Origin: Lunularia cruciata
Taxonomy: Eukaryota; Streptophyta; Marchantiopsida; Lunulariales; Lunulariaceae
NCBI GenBank assembly: GCA_948567375.1
Contig: OX419764.1
Coordinates: 81,001 to 145,000, forward strand
Length of the DNA stretch: 64,000 nt
Direction: 5' to 3'
Within the stretch, counting starts at the first letter, position 1, and each line of letters starts with the position of its first letter. The position numbers and the translations under genes were made by a program. The notes beneath the pieces were generated by a model. It searched no databases and had not been told where the DNA came from. It saw only the letters and a program-made list of their open reading frames with translations. Below are positions 42,543-52,561 of this stretch, in pieces.

Positions 42543-42613
42543 AGGCTAAGGACGGATTCGAACCATCTTTATAGGATTTGCAATCCAATACATTACCCTT
42601 ATGTTACTTAGCC
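42543..42613 (-). tRNA. trnC: tRNA-Cys (GCA)
   Basis: The acceptor is GGCTAAG/CTTAGCC, the anticodon is GCA and the T-loop is TTCGAAT. Confidence 0.94.
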
Positions 42614-44050
42614 ATTTCTTATACTTTTTGAACCAAAATCAAAAAAAATATGAAAAACAACAAGATTGGCGTAAGCCAAAAACACTTTGTCACAACCATT
42701 AATATGACTCAATTTTACCAACAGACTGTTTTTATGACATCATTTTTTAATATCACCTCGAGAATGTGGAGAATACAGCAACATATTCAACTACCGATTG
42801 GTATCTGATAGCCATCTATCCCCTTTTACTTAGTTTAACCTTGTGGAAGGAAAGGAGCTCAATTTTTTCATATATGATGGTCGTTGCTACCTACTTCGTT
42901 TTATTGAAGCTGTTGTCGATTCGGAATCCCGGGGATTCCATAGTTTTTATTATATCGAACATTACCAAATGCAATATATGTTCAATAAAAATATATGTTC
43001 AATAAAAATGTTTGAATATTACGTAAAAAATAAAAAGAAACCTCTCCCTATAGTCTCGCGCCCTTCAGGTCCTTCTTTCGTAAAGCCAAAGAAAGTCTCC
43101 TTCGGACCCATAGGCACGGAGTGCGCGGGTAGCGGGAGAAGGGGGGGACGAAGACCCACGGGACAGGGCTTGTAGATTGAAGGCACGTAGTGCTCGACCC
43201 GAACCCTTTAGGCCGTAGTCTTCGCCCCACCACCGCTTATTCTACGCGGAAACATCGATTTTCACAACATCACGGAACAAGTACGCGATACCTTTGGCTT
43301 TCTCTTGCGAATACTAAGAATTTCGGAGATATAGTCAGTCAAATAGCCCAACTCATGGTATGTATAACTTCTTCTATGGTTCCATATAAGTATAGCAAGA
43401 CCGATGGTTCTCTCGGGCTTACTTGGTTATCCTTTCGGTCACGTCATTTATTATTGTGATTTGGAATAAAAAGCCAAAGAGTTTACCGACGGCGAGGTTG
43501 TATTTCTAGCTCCTGAATGGATTAGGTCTCCAGTCACGGCATGTCTTTTAAAATTAAAAAAGCATGCGGGCACTCTGGTCCTTCAGATCTAGATAAAAAA
43601 GTTTAATTTTACTTTGCTTTGGGAGTTTCGGAATTTTTTATAAAGTCCGTATGACAACGGAGTGCATCAGCCTTTCTATTTTTGTTTATATTTCTAAATT
43701 GAAGGATATGCTAGCCAGTAAGGTCCGTTTATTACGAGCCTTGGTGCTAAGCTACAAATGAAGCGCGTAAAGCCTACCAAATACTATTTGGTAGAAAATA
43801 ATTCATTATCTCCACCCATGCTTTTCCTAATTTACAGAAATCTTGAGTATTTCGTGCCTCAGGCATGGTCCGGGGCCAAAGGTTCTCGTTTATATATGGT
43901 ATTATACATATTATGTCTCTTCTGTTAACCCCCCCTTTGGGCCATAAGGCTTCGGGTTTATTTTAGTATATTGGGTTGTTTTTAGTTTGGCTGCATTTTG
44001 ATTGATCAGCCATGAATGGTCATTGTTTTGACAAAAACAAAAGTAAACGG
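42614..44050. other. intergenic upstream of atp9
   Basis: A small forward frame (42766-43005) encodes a 79-residue hydrophobic peptide with two possible membrane segments (YLIAIYPLLLSLTLW and YFVLLKLL). It has no known match and may be chance. A dispersed repeat cluster occupies 43040-43210. The rest shows no gene. Confidence 0.4.
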
Positions 44051-44052
44051 TT

Positions 44053-44139
44053 ATGCTAGAAGGTGCAAAATTAATTGGAGCAGGAGCAGCTACCATTGCT
44101 TTAGCGGGAGCTGCTGTAGGTATTGGAAACGTTTTTAGT
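44053..44139 (+). CDS. atp9: ATP synthase F0 subunit c, exon 1
   Basis: This encodes the first 29 residues of the c-ring subunit, starting [20 protein letters not shown], with the glycine-rich first helix. It is exactly 87 nt, ending ...NVFS, and is followed by GTGCGCC. The frame continues without a stop into the intron maturase. Confidence 0.97.
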
Positions 44140-46503
44140 GTGCGCCTCGGCAGAGCGCGTTTGGATCAGCGAAGGTTAACAGATTATCGCACGGCCTTAG
44201 CCCTAACCTGTAGCGGGAACAGACCGCAGGGAACCATAGCATGGGTTTCGGCTGAGTTTCGTCGCACGGTGTTCACGAGTGCTTCAGAGTCAAGCGTTAC
44301 TCCCTCCAACGAAGGAGGCCCGGAAGGCACTAAGGACCAACTAAACCCTTTGTGCAAACAACCCTACGGGGGAAACTGCAGGAAGCAGGAAAAGTCGCTC
44401 ACTAACCTAAACGACGAGCAAACAACCAAACGTGAAAACGAGGGATCACCCCAATGGACCCCAAAAAGGTTAGCGCCTAGGTGCCAAACCCCGGGGGACC
44501 GAGGCATATCCAAAAATGTAATGGGTGACAGATCAGTCATAAGTACTCCGAGGGATACACTGGGCAAAGCAAGTCGCGTATACGACGATGCCCGTAATGT
44601 GAAAGACTCTGAGGGAAGGACTGTAGATGGTAATGTGCCATCACGGAAAGGCGCGGAAAAAACTTTTTTTTGTCAAACAGCTTGCAGGCACGTAGTGCGA
44701 AGACAAAAGGAGAGGTTCGACCAACAGGACAGGGCAGAAAAAGGAAGACTGAGAAAAGCAGAAATATTTTTTTTTGGGAGTGTAGCAGAATCAGCGAAAG
44801 CAACTACTAAAACCAAGGCCAATAAAGGTGAGTCTAGACCGGTGACGCCTCCCGCGCTCGGTCGCGTCTTCTATGAAGACATTTACAATATAGACAACCT
44901 TAGGGCTGGCTACAAAAGGCTAAAAGGAAATGTAGCCCCGGGAATCGACGGTAGAACTAAAGCGGACATGACCGACAAGGCCCTTGAAAAACTATCCAAA
45001 GAGTTGAGAAGGCAGGCATATGCCCCAAAACCGGCCAAACGGATAATTATTACTAAACCAGATGGCGGTAGTAGGCCCCTTTCTATTGCTTCGACGGTTG
45101 ACAAAGTTGTGCAATCCACTTTAAAAGAACTGGTGGAACCGCACTTTGAGTCGCTTTTTAGAGACTCAAGCCACGGGTTCCGCCCTGGGAGAAGCTGTCA
45201 TAAAGCCCTCCGAGACCTCCGTTACTCGTGGACGGCACTGACTTGGCTTGTACAAATTGATATTAAGAAAGAGTTTGACAAGATTCATCATGACCTGCTT
45301 ATTAAGGAAATGGAATCAGTACTGCGATCTAAAGCACTACAGGATCTTATGCGAAAGCTACTTAACGCAGGATACATAGATGTATATAACCTTACAGATC
45401 GAACGCAATACAACACAGAGGGCGTTCCGCAGGGCTCTATAATCTCCCCGCTTTGTGCCAATATCTTCCTACATAAGTTGGATTGTTATGTCGAAGACAT
45501 ACTCATACCCAAATACAATGTAGGGAATATGCGCCCCGCGTCGGCGGAATATAAGAAAAAGCTTAATATCCATTCAAAGGACAAAGCCTTCTTCAAGTAT
45601 TATACAGAATTAGAGCAGGCCATCAAAAACATCAAACACCTAAAGTGGATAAACCGCGAACAACAAAAAAAATCTATTTTAGTAAAAAAAAAAGATTTTT
45701 TTGAAAATTTGTTTTTTTTTCGAAACCCTAAAGTTTCGTGCCCTTTGGGCCGAAGGACGCTTCTAGAAATGGCTGAGAAAGAAGGATTAAAAAGACTTAA
45801 GTACCTCCGGTACGCGGATAACATAATTTTAGGTGTTATAGGCAGCAAACAAGATGCTCTAGATATTAGAAAAGCCGTGCAAAACTTCCTGCAGGAAGAA
45901 CTGAAGTTGGACATAAACGAACAAAAAAGTAAAATCTTACACGCAAAGTCCGAGATGGCCAAATACTTAGGCGCATTAGTAATATATTACGGCACCGGAA
46001 GTGTGGAAATCTTAAGCACTGACAAGGTCTCCGATGTCAAACAAATAAGACTCCGATCTCGTCCACAACTAATAGCTCCCATAAAGGACTTAATAACTAA
46101 AGCCTTGGAACTTGGATACGCGAAAAAAAACGCCAAGGGCTTAGCTCGAGCAACCTCCAATCCACGATTGGTTTCCTCAGGGGACAAACACATTGTTACC
46201 CACTTCTCATCGGTGATACGCGGCATTGTTAACTACTATTCATTTGTGAACAAGCGCTCTTCCCTGTGGAAAGTTGTGTCCATCTATAAAAAGTCCTGCG
46301 CGCTAACCTTGGCCAGAAAACACGGCCTACGGTCAGCCAAGGCTGCTTTACTCAAGTTTGGTCCAAACTTGCGCATCACAGAAAAAGGCAAGGAGGTTGC
46401 CTCACTAGACTACCCCACCTCTCTAAAAACTACAGGAAAGTTCCACGCTACTAGGTTCAGTCAGGTTACTATACTCGAGGAACCATATTATGGAGTCAGG
46501 TGA
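44140..46503 (+). CDS. group II intron maturase in atp9, RT box YADN
   Basis: The frame is continuous with atp9 exon 1 and gives 816 codons in total. Its reverse transcriptase domain runs from about bases 44880 to 46000: [14 protein letters not shown] (RT1), [16 protein letters not shown] (RT2), [15 protein letters not shown] (RT2a), the first catalytic Asp in [13 protein letters not shown] (RT3), and [17 protein letters not shown] (RT4). The RT5 box is YADN at 45811-45822 where YADD is expected, so polymerase activity is probably lost. A domain X-like stretch with VNYYSFVN follows. No HNH domain is seen. Its expected role is splicing of its own intron. Dispersed repeats add residues near 44685-44740 and 45715-45790. 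Confidence 0.9.
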
Positions 46504-46559
46504 CTATATTCGAGGAACCCTGTGATGGAGTGGCGTGGATAGAGCAGGCAGACTACTCA

Positions 46560-46760
46560 CAACAAAAGGCTCTATCTCGCGCCTCCGGCAAAAAAAAATA
46601 TGTTTAGGCTCTCTTCCTTTGGTCGAGTGCCTCGCTTTGGTCGACCTTCTCTCTTTGGTCTTCGCGCCTCTACCCTCTTCTCCCTCTAGCACTCGTGCGT
46701 GGAAATCGTAAAGCCATTTCAAGCCTGCGGGCCCTTCTTTCTCACCCATTTAGACTAGTT
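46560..46760. repeat. dispersed repeat cluster in the atp9 intron
   Basis: Several copies of the CTCTC-TTTGGTCGAG element (46615-46680) are followed by GTGGAAATCGTAAAGCCATT (46699-46720). They lie after the maturase stop and before domain V. Confidence 0.75.
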
Positions 46761-47055
46761 AAAAATTTTTTTTGCAGCTTTAACTGTATCACTTGAGACC
46801 TTTTCAATATATCCCGGTCTCGGCACTCTTGCTAGGGCAACCATAGCCAAATCGAGAAAGCGGATCACGCTATGCCTACAATGACTTAGTTACAAGGTGC
46901 AGGGGAGGGGGATTGCACAGTAGTCGCGCGCCCCGGGAGGGCTAGTAGCGCTTATACGGCCAAGCCACAAAAGCTGAAGAAATTGCCATGGACGAGCCAC
47001 ATGCAGGGAAACTTGCACGTGTGGTTCTGACCGGGGGGAAGAACCCTATCGGTAT

Positions 47056-47193
47056 TCTTTGATTAATTCTGTTGCGCGAAATCCATCATTGGCTAAGCAA
47101 TTATTTGGTTATGCCATTTTAGGTTTTGCTTTAACTGAAGCTATTGCTTTGTTTGCCTTAATGATGGCATTTTTAATATTATTCGTCTTTTAA
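47056..47193 (+). CDS. atp9: ATP synthase F0 subunit c, exon 2
   Basis: This is the second exon, 138 nt including the TAA, reading [20 protein letters not shown] and then the second helix with the proton-binding glutamate in [16 protein letters not shown], ending LILFVF. With exon 1 the protein is 74 residues, the standard length. It is intact. Confidence 0.97.
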
Positions 47194-47775
47194 TGTGCTG
47201 CAAATATTTATTTTTTTCTTTTTTATTTCCTAAAACGAGCACCTCAGGGCTCGAACGTTTCGTACGTTTGAGCCCTTCCCTCGCCGCACACGCATAAAAG
47301 AGCTAACAAAAAAAAGCAAGTTTGACCTTTGCATCCGCTTAGACAGTAGAGCCCCGAAGGAATTCAAAAAAGATTGTTCTTGGGCTTCAGCTCGCGGCAC
47401 CTAAAGAGCTTTGTCTCTCTACCCTAACGGGGAGAGGTCAGAGGGCAGAAAACGTTATATTTTTTTGCTTACTTCTCCAGGGTCCAAAGGATACTTATTT
47501 GGCTTGTAAAACCCCTTCTTTCCTAAAGCCAAATAAGGAAAATCGTCAAGCCATTTCTGGCCTTCGGCCGGAAATGGCTTGACGATTTCCGCGCACTCCT
47601 TAACGAAAGGAGGCACGTAGTGCGAAGACCTGAGGGAGAGGTGCGTAGCACTCGACCAGAGGGATAGCGCTTTACGATTGGAGCGGGCCTCTTTTTCGTT
47701 TTATTCTCTGCTTCACATAGCTCACCAAGGCCGCAGGGGGCTTGATTCGCTATGTCAGTGAGCATAGCGAATCCA
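47194..47775. repeat. repeat-rich spacer with a long hairpin
   Basis: At about 47538-47592 there is a long near-perfect inverted repeat built of AAATCGTCAAGCCATTTC...GAAATGGCTTGACGATTT around TTCGGCC. A CTCGACCAGAGGGA element lies at 47652-47668. No gene is seen. The reverse frame at 47523-47765 is only a reading of the repeat. Confidence 0.75.
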
Positions 47776-47849
47776 GGGCTTATAGTTTAATTGGTTCAAA
47801 CGCACCGCTCATAACGGTGATATTGTAGGTTCGAGTCCTACTAAGCCTA
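47776..47849 (+). tRNA. trnI-CAU: tRNA-Ile (CAU anticodon, lysidine type)
   Basis: The acceptor is GGGCTTA/TAAGCCT and the anticodon is CAT in CTCATAA. The overall sequence is that of the plant mitochondrial isoleucine tRNA whose C34 is converted to lysidine. Methionine identity is less likely because separate trnM and trnfM are present at 61.8 and 63.5 kb. Confidence 0.9.
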
Positions 47850-48605
47850 TTTTCCATAAGACCGAAGCGAAGTAATGAACGTTAGGCTGAAAGACCTTAC
47901 AAGGATGCGTATAACGTTTCGCGCTGGATTTACATAGTAGTAGATCCATTACGAACCACCCCCGCGGCTTGGCAGCTGGGTGTGTTGAAGGTCATTCCGA
48001 ACTTTGCTACAATATTGTTTTTAGGAAAAGCGAATGAAGGCCGTAGGGAGACGGCGGAAAACGAGAAAAGCCCATAGCGCTGCGACTAAGAGGCAGAGGG
48101 CCTGCGTCGTATAGTCATTGTCCACACAGCACTAAAAAAAAATATATATTTATTTTTTTTCATTCTCTTGAAAACTCATAAATAAAAAAAAAACTGATAG
48201 GACACGAGCCGAAATGGCTGAGAAAAAACTCCATTACAGAGAACCCTTCTTTCTCAGCCGGCGAAGTGCGCGGAAATCGTCAAGCCATTTCCGGTCTTCG
48301 GCCCTTCGTTCGGACCCGGTTCTAAGCGCAAATTTACCACTTTGATTGGTAAAGTGGCCCAAAGGTAGCTGTGACCAAATATCTGGTGGTGGCTCTCTCC
48401 ACTTTGTTCTCTTGCTTTTCCTAGTTTCTTTGTTTTACAGTTCCAAAATGCGAAAATAAAAAAATATATTTATTGTTTTATTTTTCGCTACGCCGTGGAT
48501 AAATTGCTATACGCTCTGTTGATGGCTCGCATTTTAGGTCAGAGTTGTTTTTCATGAATTTGTTGTCCAATTAAAGAATTGAAATTGTCATAATCAAGAA
48601 TCTCC
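47850..48605. other. intergenic with dispersed repeats
   Basis: An AT palindrome lies at 48135-48160, and a palindromic GAAATGGCTGAGAAA / GGAAATCGTCAAGCC cluster at 48210-48310. No gene is seen. Confidence 0.55.
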
Positions 48606-48678
48606 GGGTGTATAGCTCAGTTGGTAGAGCAATAGGCTTTTAACTTAAAGGTCGCAGGTTCAAGTCCTGCTATACCCA
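48606..48678 (+). tRNA. trnK: tRNA-Lys (UUU)
   Basis: The acceptor is GGGTGTA/TATACCC, the anticodon is TTT and the T-loop is TTCAAGT. Confidence 0.96.
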
Positions 48679-49414
48679 AACTTTGGATTTAGTAATTCTG
48701 GCAGTTCGTATACGCGTCCAAATATAACTTAGTGTCTTCGGGGGATCATATATTACGAGCCATTACGCTAAGCCTAACAGGCTCAGGTGTTTAAAAATTG
48801 ATATATATCAAAAAAAAATAAAAAAATTTGTTGACCCGGAACAAGCTTGCGTGTTTCCCGGCTCAGAGAATAAAAAATGTATTCTCTTCTACCCATCCTT
48901 GTTTAGCCATACGAGCATAACTGGCTTGAGCAAAGCATGCAATTACTTTGTAATGGCATTATAAAGATTTTTCTACGATCGTCACTTCGTTACTCAACTT
49001 GCATTAGCTGAACGTTAGGGCGCAGCTAAACCTTCGTGGATGGCTGAGGGCGGGCACCCTTCCAAAAACAGCGTTAGCTGAAAAAAGTAATTATAGCCTC
49101 CGGCCGCAGGCCCTTTTTTGTCAGACAAAAAAAGTACCCTTTGGGGCCCTGCGGGCAGATACTGGAAAGTTTCTGGGTTCGGAGAGGCACTCTACAAAAT
49201 ATTTTTTTGTTTGACATTTTCTGCCCGTAGGTCCGACGCTTCTATAAATGGCTGAGAAAGAAGGCGCGTAGCGGAAAAAATATAGATTTTTCTACCCCTC
49301 TCCCTTATCGGGTCGAGCACTACGTGCCTAAAATATTTTTTTTAACTTCGCTTTCCTTTTTTTCTATATTTTTTCTTTATCCGAGGCCTAGTGATTGCAT
49401 AACTTCAAGGGTTG
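48679..49414. other. intergenic with dispersed repeats
   Basis: It contains the CCCTTTTTTGTCAGACAAAAAAAG element at 49107-49130, GGTCGAGCACTACGTGCC at 49310-49330 and a GAAATGGCTGAGAAAGAAGG copy near 49247. No gene is seen. Confidence 0.55.
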
Positions 49415-49499
49415 GCGGATATGATGGAATTGGTAGACATGCCAGGTTTAGGTTCTGGTGACCATAATGTTCGTGGGGGTTCGAGTCCCTCTATCCGTA
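49415..49499 (+). tRNA. trnL-UAG: tRNA-Leu (UAG)
   Basis: A class II tRNA with acceptor GCGGATA/TATCCGT, anticodon TAG and T-loop TTCGAGT. Confidence 0.93.
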
Positions 49500-49579
49500 C
49501 AAGTTGGAATTGGTTCAATTAGTTTTTGTACCGCAGGAAAAAAAACAATTTTAGGTAAATCAGTTTTTTTTGAAAGCAT

Positions 49580-49880
49580 CGGTTTTTTGCCTTTTTTTGT
49601 CTGACAGGGCCCCCAGGGGGCCTGTCTGACAGTTTCCCCAGGGGCCTTGTCAGACAGTCGCGGGGCCTTGTCGGACAGTATTTTTTTTTGTGGTGTCCGA
49701 CACAACAAAGTCCGGGGCTTTGTCAGTCAGACAAAAAAGTCCGGGGCCCTTTTGTCTTCGCATTACCTGCCCGCAGGCAGATACTTTTCAGTTTCTGCGC
49801 CCCTTTTTCGGAAAGCCAAAGCAGTATCCTTCGGGCCGTCCGAAGGGCCGAAGGCCAGAAATGGCTTGACGATTTACGCG
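49580..49880. repeat. dense cluster of GTCTGACAG palindromes
   Basis: At least six GTCTGACAG / TGTCAGACA half-sites occur between 49598 and 49735. A GTCGGACAG...GTGTCCGAC hairpin lies at 49669-49702. These are followed by the CTTCGGGCCGTCCGAAG and GAAATGGCTTGACGATTT elements. Frames running through it on either strand are not genes. Confidence 0.85.
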
Positions 49881-49991
49881 CACGAACACCAGAGGCGGCT
49901 CGACCCTCTCCTTATAGGTCGAGTGCCCGAAGAGCCCTAGGTTTCGGGAAAACGCATTGAATAGAATGCAGTTAACTCATTAACATACTCA

Positions 49992-50075
49992 CGGATGGAG
50001 AGGGATTCGAACCCCCGGTATTCTCAATACTTCGGTTTTCAAGACCGACTCTTTCAACCGCTCAGACATCCATCC
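49992..50075 (-). tRNA. trnS-UGA: tRNA-Ser (UGA)
   Basis: A class II tRNA with acceptor GGATGGA/TCCATCC, anticodon TGA and T-loop TTCGAAT. Confidence 0.94.
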
Positions 50076-50927
50076 TTTTCGTAATAAGCTCTTAAGCTTG
50101 AAGCAAACAATAATAAACCTAATATTCAATTACTATGTAAATGAAAGTTCAGAGAATAAACAAAAATTTTTGTTTTGTTTGGCTAGGCTTGTAAGGCTCG
50201 ACCCGAAGGGCCCAAAGCACGGAGTAAGCGACCCGAGTGGCCCCGAAGGCCCGAAGGCTAGAAATGGCTTGACGATTTCCGCACACGAGCACCAGAGGGA
50301 GAGGGCTTGGCGGGAACTCTTACGTTCAAGCTAGAGTCAGAGTATCCTTGGCTATTCCGTACTACACGGGGCTTCGCGTAAGTAACTTACTAAACATGAC
50401 TGTTCAAAATCTACAAGAGCTGCTGTCAGCGGCAGAGGATAAAATCTATATATTTTGTGCGCCCTCTACTCAAAAATAAACAGCGTAGACGCGCCAGCAG
50501 CCCGGAGCTTTATTAGCTCTATTAGCATAGGGGTGTAGCAGATCGAAGGGCTCTCTGGCGAGAATAAGGTAGTCAGTTAAAATAGCTCCACTTTCTCTCA
50601 GTAGCTAAACTTGTGCTTTAGCCTCTCGCATAACAGCTTTATGCTCTGTGCTTTGCTTACTTTGCGGGCTTGCTTTTTTTCATTCAAGCTTCGCCCTACA
50701 GGGCATAGAAGCATGCCGCAGGACATAAAAATATTTTTTTTCTTTGTAAGCCCATACAGTATACGATGTGCTACTCGTTTAGCTAGCTTCCAGTCTCTAT
50801 TCACTGTGTTCAACGAGCTTCGCAATAACCACCCCTAAAATACCCTTATTTTGCGAATCAAGCAAGTGTTGATCATGAATCATCGGCGATAATTCATGAC
50901 GGTCAAATTCTATATTTTTTTTTCAAT
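50076..50927. other. intergenic with dispersed repeats
   Basis: Repeat elements occur at 50185-50310 (GGCTCGACCCGAAGG, GAAATGGCTTGACGATTTCC). Frames at 50598-50838 on both strands are mutual shadows. No gene is accepted. Confidence 0.5.
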
Positions 50928-50998
50928 GCGGATATAGATTAAAGGTAAATTATCTGCCTTCCAAGCAGAGGATATGGGTTCGATTCCCGTTATCCGCA
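50928..50998 (+). tRNA. trnG-UCC: tRNA-Gly (UCC)
   Basis: The acceptor is GCGGATA/TATCCGC, the anticodon is TCC and the T-loop is TTCGATT. It lies 29 bases upstream of rps4. Confidence 0.95.
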
Positions 50999-51027
50999 AT
51001 GGCTAAAAAAAACAAATTAAACTTCAT

Positions 51028-51618
51028 ATGTTTGCATCAAGATTTAAAGTTTGTCGCCAAATTTTAGAAAATGTTTGGCAGACCAAAAAACTTACTCTAA
51101 AACAAAAATTACTTATTTCGGAGCTTCAAAAACAAAAAAAAAATAAAAAACAATCTGACTTTTCCATACAATTACAAACTATAAAAAAGTTGTCCCTTTT
51201 TTATGGAAATTTACCCATAAAAAAGATGCAAAGGGCTAAAACGCACACTTATATAGATAAAAAAAACAGTTTGCTATTCAATATAGAAAAAAGATTGGAC
51301 GTTATTCTGGTTCGTCTTAATTTTTGTTCAACTATGTTTCAAGCAAGGCAACTCATAAGTCATAAAAATATTTGTGTCAATTATAAAAAGGTCAATATTC
51401 CTGGTTTTCAAGTATCCAACGGTGATCTTATATCTATTCAAGAAAATTCTTTAGATTTTTTCAAATCAAACATAAGACAAAATTTCCAAACTAACCGAAT
51501 AAGGAGAATGAAACCTAATCATTTAGAAGTAAATTATAAAACACTAAAAGCTGTGGTATTATATGAACCTCAACAAATACAATTTCCTTATAAAATAGAT
51601 CTAGACCTTCTTGATTAA
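51028..51618 (+). CDS. rps4: ribosomal protein S4
   Basis: This is uS4 of the mitochondrial small subunit, an early 18S rRNA-binding protein. It has 196 residues, starting MFASRFKVCRQILENVWQ. The S4 RNA-binding fold is clear from about residue 88 (KRLDVILVRLNFCSTMFQAR, then LISHKNICVNYKKVNIPGFQV). The C-terminus is YKIDLDLLD. It is lysine-rich and AT-rich, with no repeat inserted. It is intact and sits just after trnG-UCC. Confidence 0.95.
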   Translation: MFASRFKVCRQILENVWQTKKLTLKQKLLISELQKQKKNKKQSDFSIQLQTIKKLSLFYGNLPIKKMQRAKTHTYIDKKNSLLFNIEKRLDVILVRLNFCSTMFQARQLISHKNICVNYKKVNIPGFQVSNGDLISIQENSLDFFKSNIRQNFQTNRIRRMKPNHLEVNYKTLKAVVLYEPQQIQFPYKIDLDLLD

Positions 51619-52560
51619 AAGGAACGAAAAATTAATATTTTTTTTGCCTTGTCAATTTTTTCCTGTCAGTTTTTTTTCTTTTTTTCTCTAACAGTCCCCC
51701 TGGGGCCCTCGGCTCCTACCGTAGCCTTGTACAGCTCAGAGAATCCCAGGGTCACTGAGGTGAGACTAGATGCTGTGGACGAAAACCAGATGAATTCTCA
51801 GCTTGAGGATCCGAGATGGATGGTAAAATAATGCGTTATGACAAAAAAGTAAAAAATATATGATAGTAAAAAAATAATTTTTTGTTTGATCCGAAGGGTC
51901 CAAACGATACTATACTTCTTTGGTTTTACGAAAGAAGGGTCCTCTGTAATAGACCTGAAATGGCTTTTCCGCACACGCCGGCTGATACGGCCGGAAATGG
52001 GTTGTAGATTTACGCGCACGAAGACTATAATCCCTCCATTAAAAATTCCAACGCGTTTATTTATTATAAATAATGAAAAGTCACTACTAAATTTATTTAT
52101 TAGTAGTGACACTCCATGGGTTTTTTATTATATACGTATCTTCTATTATTAAGCTGTGCTTTCTCTATATATGCTTTTGTATATTATTATTTCATGAAAT
52201 AATTGATTTACTACATCCGAGTTGTAAAGGCACCGAAGGAGGTGCCTTCCCTGTCCTTAACGCCGGCCCTTCCTATAGCCTATGTTTATTATTGGGGCTT
52301 TTGCTTCCTGCGGCCCGGAAGGAGGTTATGCGCTCGCGGCTAGCTGTATGCTTGCAGCTTACAGCCAACGGCTCACTGGAAATGCGAACAGGATACGGCA
52401 TAGCTCACATGAAGAAATCATCTGTGTACACTTGCAAAGAAATTTCAGGATTCATATGCAGGCTGCGGAGGTTTAACTCCACAGGTTTTGAGAAATATAT
52501 TTATAAATAAAACCTTTCGGATTATAATCCGGTTTATAAACTTAAATTCATGTATTAAAT
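51619..52560. other. intergenic with repeats
   Basis: It contains TTTTCCTGTCAGTTTTTTT (51655-51675), a GAAATGG / CCGGAAATGG cluster (51955-52025) and a perfect hairpin GTCACTACTAA...TTAGTAGTGAC at 52080-52110 that could act as a 3' processing or termination structure. Forward frames at 52106-52510 have no recognised content. Confidence 0.5.
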
Positions 52561-52561
52561 T

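Larger units (their letters stand above)
44140..47055 (+). other. atp9 group II intron at nt 87
   Basis: The intron is 2916 bases, starting GTGCGCCTCGG and ending GGTAT before TCTTTGATT. Domain V is at about 46990-47032 (CGAGCCACATGCAGGG...CACGTGTGGTTC). It encodes a maturase in frame with exon 1. Repeat material lies inside both the ORF and the region after it (46560-46750). Confidence 0.93.

Noticed and set aside
44364-45962. Several minus-strand frames opposite the atp9 maturase
   Set aside because: They are shadows of the maturase reading frame.
49448-49960. Frames of 86-97 codons around trnL-UAG
   Set aside because: They are composed of GTCTGACAG palindromes and partly overlap the tRNA.
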